Source: Holophagales bacterium (GTDB lineage Bacteria; Acidobacteriota; Thermoanaerobaculia; Multivoradales; JAGPDF01). From it: DNA of 64,000 nucleotides. The DNA lies in NCBI GenBank assembly GCA_016699405.1, contig CP064972.1, positions 2,511,501 to 2,575,500 of the forward strand, read 5' to 3'. This document shows positions 26,534 through 35,472 of this stretch, in pieces; the stretch's first letter is position 1; each line of letters starts with the position of its first letter. The position numbers were made by a program, and so were the translations under genes. Under the pieces are notes generated by a model. The model was not told where the DNA came from, made no database searches, and saw only the letters and a list, made by a program, of their open reading frames with translations.

Positions 26534-26710
26534 CCGGCGCGCGAGCCGTGAACGGCCTCGCCGCGCGTGTCGGAGCTCGGGAGGTCATTCCACCGCTTGC
26601 GGCCGGCGAGGACGCTCGGTGCCGGCGCTTGGCGGGGCGGAGAAGCGCAGGTATCCTGCCGGAGCACACGATCCGCCGAAGTGGGTGAACGAGCTCCGAG
26701 GGGTGTCGCC

Positions 26711-28105
26711 ATGAAGCGTTGGATCCGGCAATTTGGTTGGTTCGTGGCGGTGGCGATCTCGTTCGTCGCCGCGGCGCCGTCGGCGGGGCAGACGGCCGCG
26801 CCGTCCGCCGTGAAGTCGTTCATCCCCGCGCGCATCCTGACCGGGAGAACGGCACTCCTCGACCTGACCCTGGTCAATTCGGCGGGGGCGACCGCCACCG
26901 GCGTCGCGCTCACCGACAACCTGCCGGCCGGCATGACGGTTGCCGCGACCCCGGGTGGATCGACCACCTGCGACGGGACGGTGGCCGCCGCTCCCGGAGC
27001 GACCACCGTCGGACTCGTCGGGGCGACGCTCGCGGCCGGGGGCTCGTGCGAGATCCTGGTGACGATCACCGCCGGAGGCGTCGGCGATCTCGTCAACAGC
27101 GACTGTACGGTCTCCGCCGACAACGCCACCAGCACCGCCTGCAGCCCGGCGACCCTCACGGTGATCGATCGGCCAACCTTCGCCAAGGCGTTCGCCCCGA
27201 ACACTACGCTCGTCGGGGGCACGGTGACGCTGACGTTCACTCTCACGAATCCCAACAACTCGCAGAGCAACCCGAGCTTCCTGCCGACCTTCGGCAACCT
27301 GGCCTTCGTCGACGATCTGCCGCCGGGGCTCGTCGTCGCCACGCCGAACGGTCTCGGCGGAAGCTGCCTCGATCCGCTGGCGCCCGGCGTGTCGGTGGCG
27401 GGAGACGTGACCGCGCCGGCCGGCGGCACCGCGATCGAGCTCTCGTCGCTCGCGCTCGCGGCCGACGCGGCCTGCACCGTCACGGTCGATGTGACGGCGA
27501 CGTCGCTCGGCACGAAGGAGAACCTCACCGGCCCGCTCGGCTACACCTACGACGACGGCAGCGAGCCGGCCTGGTGGAGCACCCCGGGCGCCGCGGCGAC
27601 GCTCGGGGTCGGCGGGCCAGATCTGGCGATCGCCAAATCCCACGTCGGGACCTTCCCGCAAGGCAGCGGCGGCCACGACTACACGCTCCTGGTGAGCAAC
27701 GTCGGAACCCAACCGAGCTCGGGCGCGGTGACCGTGAGCGACGCGCTGCCCGCCGGCCTCACGGCCACGGCGATCGGCGGCAGCGGTTGGACGTCGTGCA
27801 GTGCCACCCCGGCGACCGGTCCGGCGATGCTCTCCTGCACGCGCAGCGACGCGCTCGCGGCGGCGGCGAGCTACCCGCCGCTCGTCGTCACGGTGAGCGT
27901 CGCCGCCGACGCCCCGGCGCAGGTCGTCAACGGTGCGACGGTGGCGGGCGGTGGCGACTCGAACTTCGCCAACGACGCAGCGAGCGACCCGACGACGATT
28001 CTCGCCGTGACGGTGATCGCCGTGCCGACGCTCGACGGCCGTTCGCTTGCCCTGTTGGCGTCGCTGCTCGCCGCCGCGGGTGCGCTCCTGCTGCGCCGTC
28101 GCTGA
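26711..28105 (+). CDS. DUF11-repeat secreted protein with IPTL-CTERM-like sorting tail
   Basis: A 464-residue protein. A signal peptide (WFVAVAISFVAAAPSAGQ) is followed by three beta-sandwich repeats of DUF11 type: GVALTDNLPAGMTV, NLAFVDDLPPGLVV and GAVTVSDALPAGLTA. The C-terminus has the three-part sorting signal: a VPTLDG motif (compare IPTL), a hydrophobic helix (LALLASLLAAAGALLL) and a terminal RRR. IPTL-CTERM tails are believed to direct envelope sorting by a dedicated but unidentified peptidase. ATG 26711 is supported by the signal peptide directly after it. Confidence 0.88.
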   Translation: MKRWIRQFGWFVAVAISFVAAAPSAGQTAAPSAVKSFIPARILTGRTALLDLTLVNSAGATATGVALTDNLPAGMTVAATPGGSTTCDGTVAAAPGATTVGLVGATLAAGGSCEILVTITAGGVGDLVNSDCTVSADNATSTACSPATLTVIDRPTFAKAFAPNTTLVGGTVTLTFTLTNPNNSQSNPSFLPTFGNLAFVDDLPPGLVVATPNGLGGSCLDPLAPGVSVAGDVTAPAGGTAIELSSLALAADAACTVTVDVTATSLGTKENLTGPLGYTYDDGSEPAWWSTPGAAATLGVGGPDLAIAKSHVGTFPQGSGGHDYTLLVSNVGTQPSSGAVTVSDALPAGLTATAIGGSGWTSCSATPATGPAMLSCTRSDALAAAASYPPLVVTVSVAADAPAQVVNGATVAGGGDSNFANDAASDPTTILAVTVIAVPTLDGRSLALLASLLAAAGALLLRRR

Positions 28106-28111
28106 GCGCTG

Positions 28112-28129
28112 CCGCGGCGCCGACCGCGG
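28112..28129. terminator. Possible short terminator hairpin
   Basis: CCGCGG at 28112-28117 and 28124-28129 flank a six-base loop, between the convergent DUF11 and methyltransferase genes. The stem is strong but short and no T-tract follows. Confidence 0.35.
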
Positions 28130-28138
28130 TCCCCGCCG

Positions 28139-28891
28139 TCAGCGACGTGCGGCGGCGATGACATCCTGGTAGCAGGGCCCGGGCGCGCCCTTCCAGAGTC
28201 CGGACTGTTCGCATCCCGCGCGCAGCCCGGCCCGGGAGATCGCCTCGTGCAGCCATTCCGGATGGAACGCGATCGCCGCTTCCGGCCTCGCCGGATCGTG
28301 CAGCCGTCCCTGCGGAATCGGGTGCTCGAAGGTCGGGAAGGTGGCGCCGCGGGCGATCGCCGTTCGGCCGAGGGGATCGAGCACGAAGAAGGTGGCGAAG
28401 AGTCGTCCGGTCGGGCTCAGCACGCGGGCGATCTCGGCGAGAAAGCGCTCGGTGGCGTTCGGCTCGAGGTGGGTGAAGAGCGACGTCGCGACGACCAGGT
28501 CGAAGCTCGCGTCCGGCCACTCGAACACGCACTCGGACGCGGGGATCGTTCCGGTCGGGTTGTAGACCCGCGAGCGGACGTCGACGTGGGTGAAGGTCAG
28601 CCGGCGATCGTGCCCCAGGTGGTGTCGACACCAGTCGACGTAGAGCCGGCTCGCGTCCATGCCGATGTAGCGGGCTCGTCTCCCGAGCTGTCGCGAGAGC
28701 GGCCAGGCGATGCGACCGAGCCCGCAGCCGACGTCGAGCACGTGCTCGCACGCGGTGAGACCGACCGTGCGGCGGATGAGGTCGACGGTCGCTCGGCCGA
28801 TCTTCCAGAAGTCGCCCTGGCCGACGCCGGCAAGCAGATTCGAAGGCGGGAGCGGCGGAGAGGTCCAGGGCAGGAATCGCTTCCAGAGCAT
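28139..28891 (-). CDS. Class I SAM-dependent methyltransferase
   Basis: A 250-residue protein with the Rossmann-fold SAM-binding motif I at VLDVGCGLGRIAWPL (about residues 48-62). The acidic loop YIGMDAS follows, and motif IV-like FDLVVATSLFTHLEP. It resembles the methyltransferase-25/11 type. No substrate clue is visible; it stands alone between unrelated genes. ATG 28891 (MLWKRFLPW) is chosen; upstream ATGs give Arg-rich non-coding-like extensions. Confidence 0.87.
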   Translation of the reverse strand: MLWKRFLPWTSPPLPPSNLLAGVGQGDFWKIGRATVDLIRRTVGLTACEHVLDVGCGLGRIAWPLSRQLGRRARYIGMDASRLYVDWCRHHLGHDRRLTFTHVDVRSRVYNPTGTIPASECVFEWPDASFDLVVATSLFTHLEPNATERFLAEIARVLSPTGRLFATFFVLDPLGRTAIARGATFPTFEHPIPQGRLHDPARPEAAIAFHPEWLHEAISRAGLRAGCEQSGLWKGAPGPCYQDVIAAARR

Positions 28892-29099
28892 CGGAGGCCT
28901 CGTCGAGTCGCGCGGGTCCTCGCGTCGAACTGCGACCGTCGATCGTCGGACCCGCGACAGGTGGTGCCTTCCTGGCATACGTCCATACCGCGTTCGGCGT
29001 CGTGTGCGTCCCGCACGGCGGACGTCGCGACGATTCCGCTGGGCGCGACGCACCCGGGCCGACCGAGGGTGGAGCGCGACTGCCGGGGGGACGTGAGGT

Positions 29100-29984
29100 C
29101 TACCGCGGCAGCTCGCGGAGCGAGGTGGCCGTAACTTCGAGGATCGCGTCGCTCAGGGCGTAGGGATCGTGGGAGAACTGTTCGGCGACGGTGCGCCGGG
29201 TCTGCGCGGCGACGTCCGGCGAGGCGTCGGCGCGCCAGAGGACGAGCGTGTCGCGGGTGGGGATCGCCGCGTGAAACGGGCTGCCGAGCGCTGCGGCGGC
29301 AGCGGCGCGCACGCTCGGCAGGAGCAGCCGCGCGGCGTCGTAGCCGTCGTGGGTGGAGAAGACGAGCACCGTCTCGGCCCCGTCGGCGACCTCGGGGGAG
29401 AGGCCGGCGCTCGCCCGGTCGAGGTTCTCCAGGGCCCGGGCACGAACCTCGTCGAGCGTGACCTTCCAGCGTGCGAGATCGTCGACGAGCACGTACTGAT
29501 AGGTCGAATCCTGGTCGAGAACATAGGCCTCGATCGCGCCGTGGGCAAACGGGCGATGGGCGAGCGGCATCCGCGTTCCGTATTCGGCCGGAGCGATCTG
29601 CGGCCGGAGCAGCGGCTTCGCGGCGACCCAGTCGAGGGCTCTCGCCGCAGCGGCCGCGTCGGCGGCGGCGAGGCTGGCGCCGAGCTGTTCGCGCACGAGG
29701 CGGGCGAGCGCCGCGTCGTCGCCGCCGTTCTGCCGGTCGACGAGAAAGAGGTTCTGCAGGCCGAGCTCGGCGTTGCCGTGCTTGAGCACTCGCGGGTCGC
29801 CGGTCGCCGTGAGCTCGCGTCCGGGCAGCTCGCGTGCCGCGGCGGCAAGCACGCGATCGCGGAAGCGCGCGAGCTCGGCGTCGCTCGGCGGCGCGTTCCG
29901 GGTCGAGTCGGCGTGGCGGCAGCCGACGAGCACCGCCACGGCGGCGAGCAGGAGGGAGCCGGGAATCCGGCGTCTGGGGGGCAC
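29100..29984 (-). CDS. DUF1444-family lipoprotein
   Basis: A 294-residue protein with a lipoprotein signal: a hydrophobic LLLAAVAVLV stretch followed by the lipobox VGC at about 20-22. The mature region contains the DUF1444 (YtpQ-like) features GLQNLFLVDR, EAYVLDQDSTYQYVLVDDLARW and ARALENLDRA, followed by VLVFSTHDGYDAARLLLP. The family has no established function. The start is a GTG (29984) with only a weak ribosome site. Confidence 0.8.
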   Translation of the reverse strand: MPPRRRIPGSLLLAAVAVLVGCRHADSTRNAPPSDAELARFRDRVLAAAARELPGRELTATGDPRVLKHGNAELGLQNLFLVDRQNGGDDAALARLVREQLGASLAAADAAAAARALDWVAAKPLLRPQIAPAEYGTRMPLAHRPFAHGAIEAYVLDQDSTYQYVLVDDLARWKVTLDEVRARALENLDRASAGLSPEVADGAETVLVFSTHDGYDAARLLLPSVRAAAAAALGSPFHAAIPTRDTLVLWRADASPDVAAQTRRTVAEQFSHDPYALSDAILEVTATSLRELPR

Positions 29985-30050
29985 GACCGGGAGCTTACCC
30001 GACGCCCTCGCGCGCCGTCGAAGACCTGCGGGAGGCGGAGGGGGCCGCCC

Positions 30051-30563
30051 TCAGCTGGCCTCGGCCCAGTGTCTCCAGACCGAACGGGCCTGCGGGTGTT
30101 GGGCCATCCCGCGCATGATCCGGGCGACGAGCGGGACGACCTCGGGTGCCGGGACTCCCTGGTCGTGGCGGCGGAGTCGCATCGGACCGAGCACTCTCAG
30201 CTTCTCCGGACCGTGGGAGGGGAGGTAAGCCTGCTCGATGCGGAGAGGCTCTTCCATTCCGGGGCCCCAGAGCTCGACGATCAGCACGTCGACCGTCGGG
30301 TCGTCGCTCGCCAACTGGCCGTTGCACGCCAGCGCCCAGGGCCAACCGGCGGAGCGCCAGGTCTCGGACTCCTGCCTTCCTTTCGCCAGGGCCGGCTCGG
30401 CGGCCGGCGCCGCGAACTGCACCAGCCGGAGGTCGGATCCTCGTCCGACGAAAGCCAGCGGTTGCAGGGGTTCGCCCTCCGGAAGGTCGAGGGCGTTGGC
30501 GACGGCCTGGGCCAGGGCCAGCCCGGCAGCATGCAACGCGTCGTCCGATGTGGTCTCGCTCAT
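30051..30563 (-). CDS. Hypothetical cytoplasmic protein
   Basis: A 170-residue protein without signal peptide. It is mixed alpha/beta: LALAQAVANALDLPEG, LRLVQFAAP, VDVLIVELWGPGMEE and VVPLVARIMRGMAQHP. No family is recognised. ATG 30563 has a GGAG site seven bases upstream. It is divergent from the thiol-redox operon beginning at 30899, separated by about 335 bases. Confidence 0.6.
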   Translation of the reverse strand: MSETTSDDALHAAGLALAQAVANALDLPEGEPLQPLAFVGRGSDLRLVQFAAPAAEPALAKGRQESETWRSAGWPWALACNGQLASDDPTVDVLIVELWGPGMEEPLRIEQAYLPSHGPEKLRVLGPMRLRRHDQGVPAPEVVPLVARIMRGMAQHPQARSVWRHWAEAS

Positions 30564-30898
30564 CGGGGGGCTCCTTTCCCCTGGGGGGCGATCGAATCCG
30601 CCGAGAGCCACCGGTGGTGTCCCCCGGCGGGTCGACCTCGTACCTTTCGGGCTCGAGTCACCGGGGTCCTCCGCCGGCTCCCGGGCCCTTCTTCTCTTCT
30701 TCGCTGCCGCCGGAGGCAAAGACCGGACACTTTTCTCGGGAGGAGGCTTCGTGGGCTGGGCGAGTCGGGTGGCGACGGCCTCGAGGGAGGCCTTGTCGCC
30801 CAGAAAGCGGTGCTAGCATCCGGGGCGATCCGCCGCTCGCAGCGGACACCCGATCGGCACGCCGTGCAGCAGGAACGAGTTCCGGGAGGTCCCCGCCT

Positions 30899-32095
30899 GT
30901 GAATGCCACCGCCAAGCCCGTCTGGATCCTGATGGCGCTCTGTGCGCTCGCCGGCGCGATCTTCGCCGGCGTGTCGACCCACGACTACGTCGCCCACCTC
31001 GATCGTCAGGTACACGCGATCACCTGCTCGTACATCCCCGGTCTCGCGTCGACCGACGCGAGCGGCACCTCCGGCTGTCACGTGACGATGATGAGCCCGT
31101 ACTCGGCGGTGCTCCGCTCGGCGACCTGGGGCGGCGTGCCGATCGCACTCGGCGCGCTGTCGGTCTTCGCCTTCCTGCTCTTCCGCATCGTCGGGCTGAT
31201 CCTCGCCGGCAAGACGGCCGAGGCGGGGGAGACACGCTTCCTGCTCGTCGCCTCGCTCCTGCCGCTCGCCGTCTCGATCGGCTACTTCATCCTCTCGGTC
31301 GCCGTGCTGGGCGCCGTCTGCAAGCTCTGCGTCGGCATCTACGCGAGCTCGCTCGGCCTCTTCGTCACGGCGCTCGTCGCCCATCTCGGCGCGGCGCGCG
31401 GCGCGGCGGAGGCTCCGGCTTCCTGGGGTCGCTTCGCCTTCTCCTTCGCCGAGGGCGTGGTCTTCGTGGCCGTGCCGCTGCTCCTCTACCTCTTCCTCAA
31501 GCCGGCTTATCCGGCAACAGGCAAGTGCGGCGATCTGCTCCACCCGGAGGATCGCTACGGCGTCCGCTTGAAGCTCGGCGAGGCGACCGGCGGTGCGCCG
31601 GCGATCGAGCTCGTCGACCCGCTCTGCCCGGCCTGTCGTGGCCTCGGGCAGCGGCTGGCCGCGAGCGGCCTCGATCGCCGGCTGGCGCTCGAGACCGTCC
31701 TCTTCCCGCTCGACAAGTCGTGCAACTGGATGGTTCAGGAGTCGGTCCATCCGGGGGCCTGCGCGGCGAGCGAAGCGGTGCTGTGCGGCGGCGCCCAGGG
31801 GCGCGAGATCCTCGCCTGGACCTTCGCCCACCAGGAGGAGCTGCACGAGCTCGGGCGTGCCGACCCGGCGAAGGTCGGGGCGCGGCTCGCCGCGCAGTTC
31901 CCCGCGATCGCCGGTTGCCTCGGCAAGCCGGAGGTGCGGGCCAAGCTCAATCGCTCGCTGCGCTGGGCGGTGGGCAACTCGCTGCCGGTGCTGACGCCGC
32001 AGCTCTTCGTCAACGGCGAGAAGGTCTGCGACGAAGACACCGATCTCGGTCTCGAGTACGTGCTCTCGCGCCGGCTCGCCGGCGCGGGGAGGTGA
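30899..32095 (+). CDS. Vitamin K epoxide reductase (VKOR) fused to a thioredoxin-like domain
   Basis: A 398-residue membrane protein from a GTG start with GGGAGG upstream. Four or five helices form the VKOR domain: helix 1 (VWILMALCALAGAIFAG), loop cysteines C43 and C60, SPYSAVL, and the CKLC redox motif at 141-144. A further helix near 180-200 leads to a periplasmic thioredoxin/DsbA-like domain from about 205, with CPAC at 243-246. The classical bacterial VKOR fusion oxidises its own thioredoxin domain and reduces quinone, thereby driving disulphide formation in exported proteins (DsbB+DsbA in one chain). It is first in an operon with two further exported proteins. Confidence 0.9.
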   Translation: MNATAKPVWILMALCALAGAIFAGVSTHDYVAHLDRQVHAITCSYIPGLASTDASGTSGCHVTMMSPYSAVLRSATWGGVPIALGALSVFAFLLFRIVGLILAGKTAEAGETRFLLVASLLPLAVSIGYFILSVAVLGAVCKLCVGIYASSLGLFVTALVAHLGAARGAAEAPASWGRFAFSFAEGVVFVAVPLLLYLFLKPAYPATGKCGDLLHPEDRYGVRLKLGEATGGAPAIELVDPLCPACRGLGQRLAASGLDRRLALETVLFPLDKSCNWMVQESVHPGACAASEAVLCGGAQGREILAWTFAHQEELHELGRADPAKVGARLAAQFPAIAGCLGKPEVRAKLNRSLRWAVGNSLPVLTPQLFVNGEKVCDEDTDLGLEYVLSRRLAGAGR

Positions 32096-32098
32096 GCC

Positions 32099-32791
32099 AT
32101 GCCGTCCCGCAACCTGTCCACGATGCTCTCGCTCGCCGGCCTCGTCGCGCTCACCGCGCTCGTCGCCTTCTGGGTGCACGGCGCCTCGACCCGCCTCGCC
32201 GAGGCGCAGACGCCGGCTTCCGCCGGGGTCGCGGTGGCGAGTGCATCCGATCAGGGCTACTGCACCGGCTCGCTCAAGCAGATCCTGCGGCGGGTGCTCA
32301 CCTCCTGCGGCCTGGTCAAGGGGGGTGGCACTCGCGGTTGCCAGCCGCTCGAGGCGCGTTCGGTCGCCGCGATGTCGGGGCACGATTTCAACGCGCTCTT
32401 CTCCCCGCTCGCCGACCGTGCCGCCATCCTGCAGTTCGACCAGGACAGCGGCGACCTCGACAGCGGCGCGCTCGCGTTGCTCGACAAGACCTTCGCCGAC
32501 CAGCGCGGAGCCTCCTACTTCCTGGTGGTGTCGCGCGCGTCGCCGGAAGGTGGCGCGGCCTACAACCGCGACCTGTCGCGCAAGCGCGCTGACGGCGTGC
32601 TGCAGCACCTGCGCAGCCGCTTCAACGACCCGGATCTCGACCAGGAGGTCGGTCTGCTCTGGCTCGGCGAGGAGTTCGCCCAACTCGATCCGGAGTTCTG
32701 CCGCTGGTCGCGTTCGCGCCCCGGTGACACCTGCACCTCCGCCCAGCTCAACCGTTCGGCGTTCATCGCCTGGATCGACTGCCGGCTGTGA
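32099..32791 (+). CDS. Cysteine-rich OmpA-like envelope protein
   Basis: A 230-residue protein with an N-terminal signal anchor (MLSLAGLVALTALVAFWV). Residues about 100-200 resemble an OmpA/MotB peptidoglycan-binding domain: AAILQFDQDSGDLDSGALALLDKTF, then YFLVVSRASPEGGAAYNRDLSRKRADGVLQHL, the segment that normally reads as the VxGxTDxxG...LSxxRAxxV motif. Six Cys (in GYCTG, TSCGL, RGCQP, EFCRW, DTCTS, IDCRL) flank it. The gene starts three bases after the VKOR fusion stops. A plausible substrate of that oxidase. Confidence 0.75.
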   Translation: MPSRNLSTMLSLAGLVALTALVAFWVHGASTRLAEAQTPASAGVAVASASDQGYCTGSLKQILRRVLTSCGLVKGGGTRGCQPLEARSVAAMSGHDFNALFSPLADRAAILQFDQDSGDLDSGALALLDKTFADQRGASYFLVVSRASPEGGAAYNRDLSRKRADGVLQHLRSRFNDPDLDQEVGLLWLGEEFAQLDPEFCRWSRSRPGDTCTSAQLNRSAFIAWIDCRL

Positions 32792-33402
32792 GCCGACGCC
32801 GCATCGCCTCGCTGCTCGCCCCCGTCCTCTTGGCCGGCCTCACGGGGGTCACCTGCGGTCGCTCGGAGCCCGCGCCGACCGTCTCGCGCTTCGACGCCGT
32901 CAAGGCGAGCGCACCCTCGACCGACACCGCCCGCTGGTGCGATGCCTCGTTCCCTGCCGGCGGTCCGCACCTCGACCTGCCGAAGCTCGTCGCGGCGCGA
33001 CCTGGCAGCGCCGCGCCGGTGCTCCCCGCCGGCCGTCCCTTCTGGGTCAACGTCTGGGCGACCTGGTGCGTCCCCTGTCTGCGCGAGATGCCGCTCGTCC
33101 TGCGCTGGCGCGACGCGCTGCGCAAGGAGGGCATCGCCGCCGAGGTGCTCTTCCTCTCGGTCGACGAGAAGGAAGCAGATCTCACGAAGTTCCTCGCCGA
33201 GCATCCGGAGACGGCCCCGGATCCTTCGGGGCGACTGGTCAGCTCGGCTGACCTCGATCCCTGGCTCGCGCGCTACACCCAGCCCGCGCCGGGCGGCATC
33301 CCGCTGCAACTGCTCGTCGGCGCCGACGGTGCCCTGCGCTGCATCCGCGCCGGCTCGTTGCGCGACGGGGACTATCCGCTCGTTGCGTCGCTGTTGCGCT
33401 GA
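32788..33402 (+). CDS. TlpA-like periplasmic thioredoxin
   Basis: A 204-residue protein from a GTG overlapping the previous stop (GTGA, 32788-32791). N-terminal signal segment (IASLLAPVLLAGLTGVTC). The thioredoxin fold has the TlpA/ResA-type active site WATWCVPCLREMP (Cys94, Cys97) and the cis-proline segment GGIPLQLLV. Such proteins reduce or isomerise specific periplasmic thiols, often in cytochrome c or redox assembly. Its coupling to the VKOR fusion suggests a reductive counterpart to the oxidase. Confidence 0.85.
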   Translation: MSRRRIASLLAPVLLAGLTGVTCGRSEPAPTVSRFDAVKASAPSTDTARWCDASFPAGGPHLDLPKLVAARPGSAAPVLPAGRPFWVNVWATWCVPCLREMPLVLRWRDALRKEGIAAEVLFLSVDEKEADLTKFLAEHPETAPDPSGRLVSSADLDPWLARYTQPAPGGIPLQLLVGADGALRCIRAGSLRDGDYPLVASLLR

Positions 33403-33780
33403 GGCGGTTGCTCGAGGCTTGAGGGTGGGTTCCGGCCAGTTGCTGGCCGCCGAGGTCTCTTGTTTCTCCGCCAGTGGGCAGCATTGCCTCTTGAGATGCC
33501 GGTTTCTGGAGCCGTGACATGGCGGCGAAGCTGAGAGTCTCGCTCGGTGGCGCGGACCTGTGTTCGGCCAGGCCTCATTCGGAGACGATCTCGTTTCGGG
33601 AGCTGGACACTGACAGGACGAGACGGGGGGTTCAGGGGCCTTCGCTGCCCAGGCTCGATGAGCTTGGGCGCACTTGGGGGGTCCACGCCACCTCTCCCGA
33701 GGGACTCCTGGCTCCCTGCTCCTAATTCCTCTTCTCCCGCGCGAGATTCCGCTTCGGGAACTCTCTTGTGGGTTGTCAGC
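33403..33780. other. Intergenic region of lower GC, no clear gene
   Basis: About 380 bases that are visibly less GC-rich than the flanks (for example TTCCTCTTCTCC runs). A 68-codon plus-strand frame at 33519-33725 has no ribosome site and no recognisable features, so I leave it out. This marks the left edge of a compositionally different segment to about 34620. Confidence 0.4.
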
Positions 33781-34410
33781 CTATGCGCCGTCGGAATCTA
33801 GCCTCGAAGCGGGCTCATTGCGGCAATTCGGTTCCAGGGTGCCGAGCAGGCTCTCCCATCTGGCCTTCGCTTCACGATCTGGATTGAACCAGTCGCCGTA
33901 GGCCATACCAGAAACGAAGATGATGTAGAGGAGGCCAAGTATGACCGTGATCAGGACGCCGCCGCGCGGCTGGAGCTCGTAGGTGGGAAACGCCGCCCAC
34001 AGCACGAATGGGAACGCGCTCGAGAGAACTCCGAGTGTCAGAAAGACCACAGCTTGGGGTTTGGTGTACCCGATGTGGCCACCTGACTGCCGGAGCCTCT
34101 CGATGTCTCGCTCCCAGTCGGATGCACTCGTCACCACCAGGTAGGTCGAGATCGTCCGAATCGCTGCTCCGAGTCGATTAGCCAGGAAGAAGAGCAGGAA
34201 GAGGACGACGACGGTCAGCCAAGCCACGACGAAGCGGAAGGCGCCGAGAGGCTCCGTGGCCGTCGGCGTCTGACCTGGGATCTGCCAGGCGGTCAAGGCG
34301 CCGAACAGCGTGATGCTGAGTGTGGTCAAGAGGAAACGCTGGTTGACGAGTTGGTTCACCTCGGCGTGGAGTTTCCGCTGGTCCTCGGGCTTCGGTCTCT
34401 CGATGGGCAT
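33781..34410 (-). CDS. Hypothetical four-helix membrane protein
   Basis: A 209-residue protein. A charged N-terminus (PIERPKPEDQRKLHAEVNQL) is followed by four predicted membrane segments: FLLTTLSITLFGALTAW, FVVAWLTVVVLFLLFFLAN, AVVFLTLGVLSSAFPFVLW and VLITVILGLLYIIFVSGMAYG. A cytoplasmic loop with WERDIERLRQSGG separates pairs two and three. No family is recognised. Composition is less GC-rich than neighbours, which may indicate recent acquisition. ATG 34410 is followed directly by the conserved-looking start. Confidence 0.65.
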   Translation of the reverse strand: MPIERPKPEDQRKLHAEVNQLVNQRFLLTTLSITLFGALTAWQIPGQTPTATEPLGAFRFVVAWLTVVVLFLLFFLANRLGAAIRTISTYLVVTSASDWERDIERLRQSGGHIGYTKPQAVVFLTLGVLSSAFPFVLWAAFPTYELQPRGGVLITVILGLLYIIFVSGMAYGDWFNPDREAKARWESLLGTLEPNCRNEPASRLDSDGA

Positions 34411-34662
34411 CGTTCGGTCCTCGCAAGGGATTCTTGTAGAAACGGGTAGTGAGTGACTGCGGGTCTCTCGTGGTCTCTTCCCGGGTGTGGCCGAGATGTG
34501 CCGTCTCGAACTCGCCTCTATGGAAGGAGTCGCAGTCCTTGTCGACAGTTGTTGGGACCGCCTTCGCCACTCCTTCATCCGCCTATTCGCAGGGTAGACG
34601 CAAGCGCGAACAGTGTCCTGCCCAGCGAAGCTCGAATGGAGATCGAAGGCACGCGGCGTGGC

Positions 34663-34941
34663 TCAGCGCTCGACCGTCTGATGCTGATCCGGGGAGGTCC
34701 AGGTGATCTCGAGAAAGGTCCCGGCGACGAGGCCGCGCTCGCGCAGGTCGGCGAAGATCTCGGCGGGTGGCCAGCCGTGGGGAGCCCCGGCGAGCGGCAG
34801 GCCGAGATTGCGGAGCGTCGAGAGCAGGCGGGCGAGCTGCAGTTCGTCCGCATCGGGGAGCGTCCAGCCGTCGCCGCGGGCGTGGCCGCCGAGCTCGGCG
34901 AGGAGGGGGACGAGCGATTCCGAGGGCGCGTCGACCCCCAC
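34663..34941 (-). CDS. Small hypothetical protein
   Basis: A 92-residue frame from GTG 34941, 47 bases after the DUF1801-like gene. The translation looks protein-like: ADELQLARLLSTLRNLGLPLAG, then PHGWPPAEIFADLRERGLVAGTFLEITW. The helix followed by a strand suggests a small alpha/beta domain. The frame continues upstream through LTDRTRPAHVSFAGDGR, so the true start could be a CTG or elsewhere. No family is recognised. Confidence 0.5.
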   Translation of the reverse strand: MGVDAPSESLVPLLAELGGHARGDGWTLPDADELQLARLLSTLRNLGLPLAGAPHGWPPAEIFADLRERGLVAGTFLEITWTSPDQHQTVER

Positions 34942-34988
34942 CCGGCCGTCGCCGGCGAAGGAGACGTGGGCGGGACGCGTGCGGTCGG

Positions 34989-35423
34989 TCAGGGGTGCGG
35001 TTCCGGCGTGTCGGCGCCCGCCGGCTTCGCCGCCTTGCGGGCCGACGGACGGGAGGAGGCGGTGCTCCGCTGGCTGTCGTGCTCGTCAATTCTCGCTTGG
35101 ACCAGCCGGCGCACCAGCGCCGGCGAAAGCGGGTTGGCTTCGGTGTAGCGCACGGTGCCCTTGCTGGTGTCGTAGTCGTCGAGCTCGTCGGCGAGCGCGG
35201 CGATCGGATGGGCCCCGGGGTAGAGAGCGCAGTGGCGGACCGCGGCGCCGAAGGCCACCAGCAGCCGTCCGTGCAGACGGAACGCCGGGAGACCGTAGCT
35301 GATGCACTCCTCGGCCTCCGGGGCGGCGGCGCGGATCTGCTGCCGCAGCCGTTCGAGCGCGGCGCGCTTCTCCTCGGGTAGCGGCGCGAGGTACTCGTCG
35401 ATCGTCTGCGGCTTGGTCGTCAT
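34989..35423 (-). CDS. DUF1801/iron-chaperone-like protein
   Basis: A 144-residue protein: IDEYLAPLPEEKRAALERLRQQIRAAAPEAEECISYGLPAF, then GRLLVAFGAAVRHCALYPG and DTSKGTVRYT, with a Lys/Ala-rich C-terminal tail. This is the canonical DUF1801 pattern related to frataxin-fold proteins. A function in iron handling has been proposed for some family members. ATG 35423 has GGAGG-like bases upstream (ACCTCCG reversed). It probably forms a short operon with the small gene at 34663. Confidence 0.87.
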   Translation of the reverse strand: MTTKPQTIDEYLAPLPEEKRAALERLRQQIRAAAPEAEECISYGLPAFRLHGRLLVAFGAAVRHCALYPGAHPIAALADELDDYDTSKGTVRYTEANPLSPALVRRLVQARIDEHDSQRSTASSRPSARKAAKPAGADTPEPHP

Positions 35424-35472
35424 CGGAGGTCCCGTCGGGTCATCTCGCGCGGAGTTTGCACGTCTCACCGTA

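Noticed and set aside
33519..33725. 68-codon plus-strand frame between the TlpA-like gene and the membrane protein
   Set aside because: No ribosome site, no recognisable features, and located in a non-coding-like patch.
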